Origin: a virus
IMG/VR virus record: IMGVR_UViG_3300007276_000066
Coordinates: 1-52,666 of that record
Length of the DNA: 52,666 nt
Reading direction: 5' to 3' (one strand)
A program made the translations under genes and the position numbers. The first letter of the stretch is position 1, and each line of letters opens with the position of its first letter. This document shows, piece by piece, positions 15,130 to 21,222 of this stretch. The notes beneath the pieces were generated by a model, which made no database searches, was not told the DNA's origin, and saw only the letters and a list, made by a program, of their open reading frames with translations.

Positions 15130-15570
15130 ATGGCTAGAGGCATAAATAAAGTAATTTTGGTGGGAAATCTTGGGAATGATCCAGAGATCAAACATTCAGC
15201 TAACGGGTCCGCTATAGCAAATATAAGCATAGCAACAACTGAAAGCTGGAAGGATAAGAATACCGGCGAACAGCAGGAGAGAGTTGAGTGGCACAGGGTT
15301 GTAATGTTCAACCGGCTTGGAGAGATTGCAGGGGAGTACCTGAAAAAAGGATCTCAGGTTTACATCGAAGGCAAGCTGCAAACGCGCAAATGGCAAGACC
15401 AGAGCGGTAATGACCGTTATTCGACAGAGGTTGTGGCTAACGAAATGCAAATGTTGGGTGGTCGCGGTGATGGATCTTCTAATGGAGCACCACAGCGTTC
15501 ACAGGGAGCCACAAAGCCAGCCCAAGCAGCCCCGCCAACGAATGACTTTGATGACGATATCCCGTTCTGA
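15130..15570 (+). CDS. ssb: single-stranded DNA-binding protein
   Basis: Typical bacterial-type SSB: N-terminal OB fold starting [18 protein letters not shown], with [20 protein letters not shown] and [18 protein letters not shown], then a Gly/Gln/Ala-rich linker and the acidic end DFDDDIPF that recruits repair proteins. 146 aa. It coats single strands in replication and recombination. Ribosome site AAAAGGAA before ATG 15130. Confidence 0.95.
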   Translation: MARGINKVILVGNLGNDPEIKHSANGSAIANISIATTESWKDKNTGEQQERVEWHRVVMFNRLGEIAGEYLKKGSQVYIEGKLQTRKWQDQSGNDRYSTEVVANEMQMLGGRGDGSSNGAPQRSQGATKPAQAAPPTNDFDDDIPF

Positions 15571-15588
15571 GAAAACAACTCCTCAAGG

Positions 15589-15612
15589 CCGGTCAGTGGA
15601 TAACCTGACCGG
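15589..15612. other. perfect 8-bp stem-loop after ssb
   Basis: CCGGTCAG (15589-15596) pairs with CTGACCGG (15605-15612) around an 8-nt loop. No T-run follows on either strand, so it is more likely an mRNA stability or attenuation element than a terminator. Confidence 0.6.
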
Positions 15613-15637
15613 ATCAAACAAGATAACGAGAATTAAA

Positions 15638-15829
15638 ATGGAATTTTTTTACAAGATAGTGGACGGAATCGCTCTCGATAAAATTGAGGCTGACGATATT
15701 CAGGAAGCCGCTGAGATATCAGGGTACTGGGATTATCACGTTGAGTCAGACTGTCTGCTGGAAGTTACTGGCGGCGAAGAGTTTGATGAAGGTATCGATA
15801 TTGTTTTTTCGACAAGCATTGATTACTAG
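15638..15829 (+). CDS. hypothetical acidic protein, 63 aa
   Basis: Acidic protein (MEFFYKIVDGIALDKIEADD, GGEEFDEGIDIVFS) starting at ATG 15638 after an AT-rich leader. No known family. Some DNA-mimic inhibitors are small and acidic like this, but that is only a possibility. Confidence 0.55.
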   Translation: MEFFYKIVDGIALDKIEADDIQEAAEISGYWDYHVESDCLLEVTGGEEFDEGIDIVFSTSIDY

Positions 15830-15863
15830 AGCACAAGGCTCAGGAACTCATAAAGGTGATGGA

Positions 15864-16217
15864 ATGAGCGAAACAAAACTAAAGCCGTGTCCTTTTTGTG
15901 GTGATACTGAATCCCTTGAGGTATGGCACGACTCTAGGACAATCATTCACCCAGCGTACAGAGTTGGTTGTGATAATTGTGGCGCGCATTCTGGATACAG
16001 CGACAGAGGTGACCATGTGGAAGCATGGAACACTCGCACCGACGTAGCAGATGAAATCATTGCGATGATTGAGGAATCAATGAACGAGCTTCACCGAACC
16101 TACATAAACGCGCAAGGAACGTCTTTATTTACTGCGGCAGAGATAAGGCTAGATTTATCCGAGGACTTATTGGAACAAGCAAAAGCAATCAAGGCTAAGG
16201 GTGAGGTGAGCGAGTGA
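15864..16217 (+). CDS. Lar-like restriction alleviation protein, 117 aa
   Basis: The N-terminal domain has the Lar family pattern: LKPCPFCG (C9, C12), then CDNCGAHSGY (C36, C39) and AWNTR (54-58). Lar of the Rac prophage relieves type I restriction by EcoK by enhancing modification; many phage relatives are annotated by this zinc motif only. The C-terminal 60 residues (MIEESMNELHRTYI) are helical. AAAGGTG ribosome site before ATG 15864. Confidence 0.75.
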   Translation: MSETKLKPCPFCGDTESLEVWHDSRTIIHPAYRVGCDNCGAHSGYSDRGDHVEAWNTRTDVADEIIAMIEESMNELHRTYINAQGTSLFTAAEIRLDLSEDLLEQAKAIKAKGEVSE

Positions 16218-16402
16218 GTATAATTAAAATCTGGCTAAAAGACTTTTGTTGCCGATGGCACATTAAACATGATTTAGAGAATATTTACACAACAAATATA
16301 CATGGTGGTTCAAGAATACCTACGTGTAAACGCTGTGGATATGAAAACATATCAAATGGTTATTGGTGGGTAGATAAAAAGAGGTATGGGGTTATCCCGT
16401 GA
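16214..16402 (+). CDS. small zinc-finger-like protein, 62 aa
   Basis: GTG start at 16214 overlapping the upstream stop. CCRWHIKHDLE and CKRCGYENIS give a C-C-H-x-H and CxxC arrangement that could bind zinc. Resembles short phage proteins with one C-terminal CxxC knuckle. Overlaps the next gene by 4 bp. Confidence 0.55.
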   Translation: MSIIKIWLKDFCCRWHIKHDLENIYTTNIHGGSRIPTCKRCGYENISNGYWWVDKKRYGVIP

Positions 16403-16698
16403 CATCACCTTACCTGACACAAACTGACGCTATGACCTATGCCTGTAAGAAGGATCGCGGGTCATTTATTGCATGGGCCAATGAGAATCGATTGACTGGA
16501 AGAAAAGTGGGCGGTAACATGTTGTACGTTAAAGCTGAACTGATAAATGCAATCGAGGCCGGATGTCAACCATTACCAAAAGAGGTGAATCGTGGGTTCT
16601 CAACTGGTCGGAAGGTGGCAAGCAATATCGTAGATCCCTTGGCAGGGTGGCGAAAGCAGAAGCCGAGAAAGCCCGTTACTCAAAGGAGCTTGAACTAA
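16399..16698 (+). CDS. excisionase-like small DNA-binding protein
   Basis: The first 55 residues (LTQTDAMTYACKKDRGSFIA, NRLTGRKVGGNMLYVKAELI) read like a winged-helix excisionase or MerR-type HTH_17 domain, with a wing near GGNMLYV. It sits directly upstream of the integrase, the usual place for xis. GTG start at 16399. The last 45 residues overlap the integrase start by 136 bp, so expression of the two genes may compete. Confidence 0.6.
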   Translation: MTSPYLTQTDAMTYACKKDRGSFIAWANENRLTGRKVGGNMLYVKAELINAIEAGCQPLPKEVNRGFSTGRKVASNIVDPLAGWRKQKPRKPVTQRSLN

Positions 16699-17522
16699 GT
16701 GAACCTAACATTAATAGCGCACCATATTTCGACTATTACGCAGCCGAATATCTGGACTGGTATTCAGAGCAATACCCCGCAAGTCTTGAGCGATGCAGAC
16801 AGATTATCATTAGCCACCTTGCGCCATTCTTTGGAGACAGAGTTCTCTCGGATATCGGAGGAAGGCTGGTCAAAGATTATCAACTTACACGAAGGCAAGC
16901 TGCCACCGGAACGTACCTTAAAGAGTTCCGAACTCTTAAAGCCATGCTTAATCGTGCAGTCGAATGGGAGGTTATTGCAGAGAACCCCATATCACACATT
17001 AAGCCTCCAAAAGACAGCAACAGCAAGCCCCCACATTTCTACAGTGTGGAGGAGCTGGTCAAGATTTACGATGCGGCCTACCAGTTCCCTTGCCAATGGA
17101 AGTTCATGGCTAACACCGGAATTCGTTTAGGCGAAGCAATCAATTTCAGGAAGAGCAGAGATGTCAAAGAAAACTCCATACACATTATCAGCACCGAAGG
17201 TGCGCGTACCAAGTCTGGACTTTGGCGAGAAATCCCTTTGTTTGACGGTGCCAGAGTGGCCCTTGATGGAGTTGAGGAAAGATTGTTCAGCTCACACCCC
17301 AAGTCCGTCAGTCGTGCTTTCAGGAACGATCTTCTTCGGTCAGAAGTCGGTGGAGGCTCTCTTCACAGCCTTAGACACACTTTTATCAGCCACCTCTTCA
17401 TGTCCGGAAAGTTCTCAGCAGTAGAAATTCAGCATTGGGCTGGGCATTCCAGCCTAACAACAACCCAACGATACGCACATCACATGCCGCGCAAAGTTGA
17501 CACAGGAGCATTATCATTATGA
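16563..17522 (+). CDS. int: tyrosine-family phage integrase
   Basis: 319 aa with N-terminal arm-binding region, SAM-like core-binding domain (about 55-150) and catalytic domain: R188 (TGIRLGE), K217, H268-xx-R271 (HSLRHTF), H295 (GHSS) and nucleophile Y304 (TQRYAHH). It catalyses integration between attP and the host attB. attP lies about 370 bp downstream (17894-17944). The start at 16563 is inside the excisionase-like gene. Confidence 0.93.
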   Translation: MSTITKRGESWVLNWSEGGKQYRRSLGRVAKAEAEKARYSKELELSEPNINSAPYFDYYAAEYLDWYSEQYPASLERCRQIIISHLAPFFGDRVLSDIGGRLVKDYQLTRRQAATGTYLKEFRTLKAMLNRAVEWEVIAENPISHIKPPKDSNSKPPHFYSVEELVKIYDAAYQFPCQWKFMANTGIRLGEAINFRKSRDVKENSIHIISTEGARTKSGLWREIPLFDGARVALDGVEERLFSSHPKSVSRAFRNDLLRSEVGGGSLHSLRHTFISHLFMSGKFSAVEIQHWAGHSSLTTTQRYAHHMPRKVDTGALSL

Positions 17523-17776
17523 ATAAAACTATCCTCGATAGGATTGCGGAGGAAGTGCATGCGCGAAAAAGAAAAAACGAACCGTCAGCAACCATCGTAT
17601 ACATTGGGCAGCAGGAATCGTCAGAGTTAATGGGCGCAATGTCGGCTGACATAATGGAATTATTCGAAGTAGCAACGAAAGCAGATCCACCAAGAGTTTA
17701 CGGCATGTCTATTTGTGAGATTGACTCCCGTTCCCACCTATCTCTGTCAGATCATGCGTGTGCTAACATGTGCTAA
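17519..17776 (+). CDS. hypothetical protein, 85 aa
   Basis: Begins at ATG 17519 overlapping the integrase stop (TTATGA). N-terminal helix ILDRIAEEVHARKRKNEP and an unusual cysteine-containing end HACANMC. No family recognised. Last gene before the terminator and attP. Confidence 0.55.
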   Translation: MNKTILDRIAEEVHARKRKNEPSATIVYIGQQESSELMGAMSADIMELFEVATKADPPRVYGMSICEIDSRSHLSLSDHACANMC

Positions 17777-17853
17777 ACATACCCCTAAATACCCCTAAAT
17801 AGGCACATTTAACCCAACAGAAGATCGGCCAAGTGATCGGCCAAACACCCATT

Positions 17854-17890
17854 AAAAAAGCCCTAACTCGTTGAAAGTTAAGGCTTTTTT
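17854..17890 (+). terminator. terminator after the integration operon
   Basis: AAAAAAGCC(C)TAAC pairs with GTTA(A)GGCTTTTTT across a short loop, leaving a six-T run on the plus strand and a matching run on the minus strand. It ends 3 bp before the attP core, so it isolates the integrase operon from host transcription in the prophage. Confidence 0.88.
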
Positions 17891-17893
17891 AGT

Positions 17894-17944
17894 TGGCGTC
17901 CCCAAGGGGATTCGAACCCCTGTTACCGCCGTGAAAGGGCGGTG
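17894..17944. other. attP: attP core: 3' part of a tRNA-Glu(UUC) gene
   Basis: On the minus strand this reads as the anticodon arm (CCGCC, loop with TTC anticodon, GGCGG), variable loop, T arm (GGTTCGAATC) and acceptor end ...GACGCCA of tRNA-Glu. The 5' half of the tRNA is missing, so it is not a functional gene but the phage copy that restores the host tRNA on integration. The 51 bp match the known tRNA-Glu; exact crossover point cannot be seen. Confidence 0.9.
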
Positions 17945-18020
17945 CGTAACACTTAAGTCATTGTTTTTATTATCTTATTTTGATTTAGTCCGCTATGATG
18001 GGCTATCTCTTTCTATAAAG

Positions 18021-18060
18021 GTAAGTCTAGCTTGCATTAGATGTTAGTTTAGATTACTAT
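18021..18060 (+). promoter_or_regulatory. promoter with operator-like site (one mismatch)
   Basis: TTGCAT (18032-18037), 17-bp spacer, TACTAT (18055-18060). GTAAG-TCTAG-CTTGC at 18021-18035 overlaps the -35. It drives the exported protein gene at 18092 and lies 77 bp beyond attP. Confidence 0.6.
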
Positions 18061-18091
18061 AACATTCTATCAACTAACCCAAAGGACTCAC

Positions 18092-18541
18092 ATGAAAAAA
18101 CTAATAATCGCCGCCACTTTAACCATTATGGCCTCATGCTCAGCACAACCAGCTTTCGCGCTTAAATTGAGCCCCGAGCAAACAGACACGTTCTTGGGTG
18201 GGATCTCAGAAACTACCGTCACCGCGAAGGGTGATCAAACATACCAAATAACATTCAAGGCCAAGCTTGTTTCGAATCAAACTGAATCGATGAGCGTCCT
18301 AGTGGGGAGCGGCAAGTCAGCACAGGAGATTACGGTCACGCCTTATATACAATATTACTCTGTGACCGTTGGCACTCCTCCTGAGGATAGCTACGTTTAT
18401 ATCAGGGCTTTTAGAGGCGAGGCCGAATTGTTCTTGCTGGAAGGAGATACGATTTATTCATACAGTAATGCAGATGTAGACCACACAATCATTATACGGA
18501 ACCTTAACGTGACGGAGGTTTCTGAAAAACGGTGTCCATAA
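18092..18541 (+). CDS. exported protein next to attP, 149 aa
   Basis: Clear signal peptide (MKKLIIAATLTIMASC) with a possible signal peptidase I site after AFA and a less likely lipobox (IMASC). The mature part is beta-rich with aromatic strands (TPYIQYYSVTVG, SYVYIRAFRG). A single-gene transcript with its own promoter at the end of the future prophage is typical of lysogenic conversion genes acting on the cell envelope, though the operator overlapping its -35 might shut it off in lysogens. AAAGGA ribosome site. Confidence 0.7.
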   Translation: MKKLIIAATLTIMASCSAQPAFALKLSPEQTDTFLGGISETTVTAKGDQTYQITFKAKLVSNQTESMSVLVGSGKSAQEITVTPYIQYYSVTVGTPPEDSYVYIRAFRGEAELFLLEGDTIYSYSNADVDHTIIIRNLNVTEVSEKRCP

Positions 18542-18573
18542 CCCAGAACCATACCAGCCATGAGAACAAAGCA

Positions 18574-18602
18574 TTGGACTGGCAGTAAGCAATACTTACA
18601 AT
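18574..18602 (+). promoter_or_regulatory. promoter with perfect operator in the spacer
   Basis: TTGGAC (18574-18579), 17-bp spacer and TACAAT (18597-18602). The perfect palindrome GTAAG-CAATA-CTTAC occupies 18585-18599. The start of transcription would be near 18609, just upstream of the small membrane protein frame at 18634. Confidence 0.75.
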
Positions 18603-18633
18603 GCTTGATCCTTCAACTTACCGGATCAATTTC

Positions 18634-18714
18634 ATGGAAACCTCAGAAGATTGGGCCAGCGCAGCATTGTTTTTGCTTGCTGTCCTAGCCGTAGCTTACG
18701 CTGGGTCGATTTAA
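18634..18714 (+). CDS. 26-aa membrane peptide under operator control
   Basis: METSEDWASAALFLLAVLAV and AYAGSI: an acidic start and one hydrophobic segment. An in-frame ATG at 18601 lies inside the -10 element, so the start at 18634 is preferred. It is the only frame between the operator-bearing promoter at 18574 and the terminator at 18783, which argues that it, or the RNA itself, is the product. Confidence 0.45.
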   Translation: METSEDWASAALFLLAVLAVAYAGSI

Positions 18715-18782
18715 CCCGCTTAATACAGCCTATAGTGGTGTTATAGCGGGATATCTCGACTTGGCAATACCAATGGTAGCCT

Positions 18783-18819
18783 AAAGCATGTCACCCCCCG
18801 TATGGCATGCTTTTATTTT
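18783..18819 (+). terminator. Rho-independent terminator
   Basis: AAAGCATG (18783-18790) pairs with CATGCTTT (18806-18813), followed by TATTTT. It ends the short transcript that starts near 18609, making an RNA of about 210 nt. Confidence 0.8.
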
Positions 18820-18829
18820 GCATTAACTG

Positions 18830-18858
18830 TTGACAGGTTGAAGGCGATATGAGACACT
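18830..18858 (+). promoter_or_regulatory. repeated-type promoter
   Basis: TTGACA (18830-18835) followed by GGTTGAA and a weak -10 (GACACT at 17-bp spacing). Shares TGTTGACAGGTTGAA with five or six other promoters here. Drives the small gene at 18882. Confidence 0.55.
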
Positions 18859-18881
18859 CTCTTTGTTGAAACAAAACAGCC

Positions 18882-18983
18882 ATGAACAACGGCAACTATC
18901 CGGACATGGGTCAGATCAAATACAACCCAACACTAAGAACCATTGAGCACGGAAGTGACACTAAATTTTTGGAGAAAGCATGA
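18882..18983 (+). CDS. hypothetical protein, 33 aa
   Basis: MNNGNYPDMGQIKYNPTLR and 14 more residues, polar and without membrane segment. The leader AACAAAACAGCC resembles the repeated start leader. The stop overlaps the next start (ATGA at 18980-18983), supporting coupled translation and a real gene. Confidence 0.5.
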   Translation: MNNGNYPDMGQIKYNPTLRTIEHGSDTKFLEKA

Positions 18984-19207
18984 AGGCGGAAAATAATAAT
19001 ATGGTTAAGCAAAAAACTAGGCACGGATATAATTACTCTCAGCTACTTAACGAGGCCAAGCCTGTTCAAACGATAGGAGGGCGGTGGAAGAGCATCGTAT
19101 CGATACGCCAAGGCAGATACACTGAAGAATGGAATCTGGTCACCGCCGATGGTGGGCTAATCCTTAGCCAGTCCTTAAGTGATGTAACAATATTCATTAC
19201 TCAATAA
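18980..19207 (+). CDS. hypothetical protein, 75 aa
   Basis: Basic N-terminal part (MVKQKTRHGYNYSQLL) and a beta-rich C-terminus (TEEWNLVTADGGLILSQS). TTGGAG ribosome site. The fold may be a small SH3-like barrel, which is only a guess. Unknown function. Confidence 0.6.
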   Translation: MKAENNNMVKQKTRHGYNYSQLLNEAKPVQTIGGRWKSIVSIRQGRYTEEWNLVTADGGLILSQSLSDVTIFITQ

Positions 19208-19214
19208 ATCAATT

Positions 19215-19269
19215 AATTGTTGACAGGTTGAAGGGAATGTGGGAGAATAAGTTGTGGTTGCAATAAAGC
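19215..19269 (+). repeat. 55-bp promoter-leader repeat, copy 1
   Basis: The 55 bases from AATTGTTGACAGGTTGAA to CAATAAAGC are identical to 19597-19651. The unit carries TTGACA (19220-19225) and GAGAAT (19243-19248) at 17-bp spacing, so each copy is a complete promoter for the gene that follows. The start leader AACGGTGAAACAGA follows before ATG 19295. Confidence 0.9.
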
Positions 19270-19294
19270 GATCTCAAAAAAACGGTGAAACAGA

Positions 19295-19570
19295 ATGAGT
19301 AATTACAAACCAGCATCAGCGACAATCGACAGGCATCCACTTGTCCACTCAGTCCACTTCCATGAGACCTACCTTATTGACGGCGGAAGTCGAGGTTATG
19401 ACGACTACAAGTACGAGGTGCTTTTAAAGAAGGGCTTTAATTACGAGGGTGCTCACTCAAAAAACTTTTTGAATGTTTCTGATTTTTTGAAACATTCCCC
19501 ATCCATCAAAAGATGCACCGCCGAAACCTGCGAATGTGATGGGAGTGGCGTTGATTGGGGTGAGTTGTAA
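19295..19570 (+). CDS. hypothetical protein, 91 aa
   Basis: Contains RHPLVHSVHFHETYLIDGG and a C-terminal CTAETCECDGSG cluster that could bind a metal. Start set by the leader AAACGGTGAAACAGA. Single-gene transcript between the two copies of the 55-bp repeat. Unknown function. Confidence 0.6.
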   Translation: MSNYKPASATIDRHPLVHSVHFHETYLIDGGSRGYDDYKYEVLLKKGFNYEGAHSKNFLNVSDFLKHSPSIKRCTAETCECDGSGVDWGEL

Positions 19571-19596
19571 TGGCAACCAAACTAATATTTTGCATC

Positions 19597-19651
19597 AATT
19601 GTTGACAGGTTGAAGGGAATGTGGGAGAATAAGTTGTGGTTGCAATAAAGC
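19597..19651 (+). repeat. 55-bp promoter-leader repeat, copy 2
   Basis: Identical to 19215-19269 over 55 bases; TTGACA at 19602-19607. Drives the genes from 19678 on. Exact identity suggests a recent duplication or gene conversion of a promoter with its gene. Confidence 0.9.
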
Positions 19652-19677
19652 AGTTACGAACAAAACGGTGAAATAAA

Positions 19678-20037
19678 ATGAGACAGATTACATTAGAAGT
19701 TCCTTCTTCAAAGCATCACCTAGCAATTCATCGAGTCGATCTGCCAGATCACGCTCGAGTTGAGCATGGAATATCAAGACCCGTAACAGACTGGTTATCA
19801 GTCGAGCTTTCGCACAAACCAGCCGAGCCACTTTTCTGGATCGGCAAGACCGATGCCAGCGATAAGGAATGGCTTATTTGGTACATGGTGTCAGAAAATA
19901 AACCGCTTAAAATGCACGATAGTTTTGGCAAGAACCAAAAGGAAGCAATTCAGATCGGCTTTCGGGATGCGGCAGAATATTTGTCAGATAAATGGAATGC
20001 TCGTGAAACCACTACATTAACGGACGAAACAAAATGA
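19678..20037 (+). CDS. hypothetical protein, 119 aa
   Basis: Alternating strands and helices (WLSVELSHKPAEPLFWIG, WLIWYMVSENKPLKMHD), no recognised domain. Leader AACAAAACGGTGAAATAAA immediately before the ATG. First of a run of six small genes joined by short overlaps. Confidence 0.65.
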   Translation: MRQITLEVPSSKHHLAIHRVDLPDHARVEHGISRPVTDWLSVELSHKPAEPLFWIGKTDASDKEWLIWYMVSENKPLKMHDSFGKNQKEAIQIGFRDAAEYLSDKWNARETTTLTDETK

Positions 20038-20222
20038 AAGCACATATTATGAGAGTGATTAGGGAGTCCGCTGGGGCTTGCTCAATGGGGTTTGTTTCTC
20101 TGCGGCTCAAGGTTGAGGATGAGGATATTGCGAAAGATATGGTGGAGCTTATTAGGTCTGGAAAGCTTGTTGAATGCCCAACCGTTGAGTGCGCTTACGG
20201 CCTACCTGAGTGGTACAAGTGA
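20034..20222 (+). CDS. hypothetical protein, 62 aa
   Basis: MRVIRESAGACSMGFVSL and VEDEDIAKDMVELIRSGK suggest a compact winged-helix-like fold with a basic surface. Overlaps its neighbour at 20037 by 4 bp (ATGA). Function unknown; a small DNA-binding protein is possible. Confidence 0.55.
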   Translation: MKAHIMRVIRESAGACSMGFVSLRLKVEDEDIAKDMVELIRSGKLVECPTVECAYGLPEWYK

Positions 20223-20416
20223 TGATTAAGAACGATAGTGAATATTATGAAATTGAAAAAGTGGATCATCCGCAGCAGTCAACTGGTCTGCCAAACTCAC
20301 ATAAATGGACGCTTTACAAAATAATTGACGGAGTGCCGCATTTGGTTCACGGGTTTCGCCTTAAGCGAGACGCCGTTGCCTACATAAACAAAATGGAGGG
20401 AGATAGAAATGTCTAA
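20222..20416 (+). CDS. hypothetical protein, 64 aa
   Basis: Start at ATG 20222, which shares its first base with the upstream stop (TGATG). WTLYKIIDGVPHLVHGFRLK gives two strands followed by a helix RDAVAYINKMEG, a common layout of very small phage proteins. Unknown function. Confidence 0.55.
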   Translation: MIKNDSEYYEIEKVDHPQQSTGLPNSHKWTLYKIIDGVPHLVHGFRLKRDAVAYINKMEGDRNV

Positions 20417-20594
20417 GCAATCAGAGGCCGAGCGTAGAGAATACCTGCGGATCGCTAAACAGAAATCCAGAGCCAAGCTTCGTGCTGAGCGTGGTGAGCC
20501 CGAACCTGATTACCGCACTCCGGAGCAACACAGGGAGAGGCAGGCTAAACTATATAGGGCTAGGCTGGCCAAGAAAGTGCAGGAAGCCGGCTAG
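20409..20594 (+). CDS. highly charged 61-aa protein
   Basis: Almost entirely Lys, Arg, Glu and Gln helix (REYLRIAKQKSRAKLRAERG, HRERQAKLYRARLAKKV). Could be an RNA- or DNA-binding helix. GGAGG-type ribosome site in the preceding gene's end; overlaps it by 8 bp. Confidence 0.55.
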   Translation: MSKQSEAERREYLRIAKQKSRAKLRAERGEPEPDYRTPEQHRERQAKLYRARLAKKVQEAG

Positions 20595-20639
20595 ACGAGT
20601 ATTAAAGTTATCAACTCAATTAAATTACGGTGAAATCAA

Positions 20640-20879
20640 TTGAAACAATACAAAGAACATTACATCATGCTCGATAGTACAACAGACACTTGGGCGGTCA
20701 TGAATAAGAGCATGCTGCTGGTTAACGCAGATTTCGAAACTGAAGGTCAGGCTATGGGGTGGGTTAACACTAAGATGGGTGGTGAAGAGTTGCCCAGCAT
20801 TGATATCCAGAAATCGTGTCCGGTGGTCAACGGAAGCGTTGATAATGCGAGAAATGAGATTCGAAGGTTGTTGCAATGA
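20640..20879 (+). CDS. hypothetical protein, 79 aa
   Basis: TTG start at 20640, supported by the leader ATCAACTCAATTAAATTACG and then GTGAAATCAA, the same start-associated leader used by other genes. Core WAVMNKSMLLVNADFETEGQ. Unknown function. Overlaps the next gene by 4 bp. Confidence 0.6.
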   Translation: MKQYKEHYIMLDSTTDTWAVMNKSMLLVNADFETEGQAMGWVNTKMGGEELPSIDIQKSCPVVNGSVDNARNEIRRLLQ

Positions 20880-21220
20880 GTCCTGAAATTAAATTTAGAC
20901 AAAAGATGCTCAAGCCGGTCCGCGGAAACACCATGAATGATAAGTATACGCTGGTTAAGTGTGTCGCTGAGATACGCAGGAACTCGACAGGTGAGGTGCG
21001 TCTTTACAGAACAGATGAGCCGATATTTGAAGGTGACGCTGAGATATATACATTCAACTGGTCTGACAACAACAACTCTTGTGACTGCAATAGGCGCATT
21101 TTCTTTAACAGCGTGGCCGACATTGAGACGCCTTTTGGCGAAGAGTGCTCAGACGGCCTTTACTCAGTAAATCTCTATACTGCCAGTGATGGTAATTACT
21201 ACTACCGAGAGTTTGAGTGA
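20876..21220 (+). CDS. hypothetical protein, 114 aa
   Basis: Mostly beta strands with several cysteines (NNNSCDCNRRIF, EECSDGLYSVNLYTA). ATG at 20876 overlaps the upstream stop; an in-frame ATG at 20933 could be a shorter start. Last rightward gene; it converges with the A1-like gene, with only 2 bp between the stops. Confidence 0.6.
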   Translation: MSPEIKFRQKMLKPVRGNTMNDKYTLVKCVAEIRRNSTGEVRLYRTDEPIFEGDAEIYTFNWSDNNNSCDCNRRIFFNSVADIETPFGEECSDGLYSVNLYTASDGNYYYREFE

Positions 21221-21222
21221 GG

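Noticed and set aside
15410-15829. Plus-strand frame starting inside ssb
   Set aside because: Only the last 63 codons, from ATG 15638, look coding; the upstream part overlaps ssb in another frame.
17894-17944. A functional tRNA-Glu gene
   Set aside because: Only the anticodon arm to the 3' end is present; the acceptor 5' strand and D arm are missing, so it is an attachment site.
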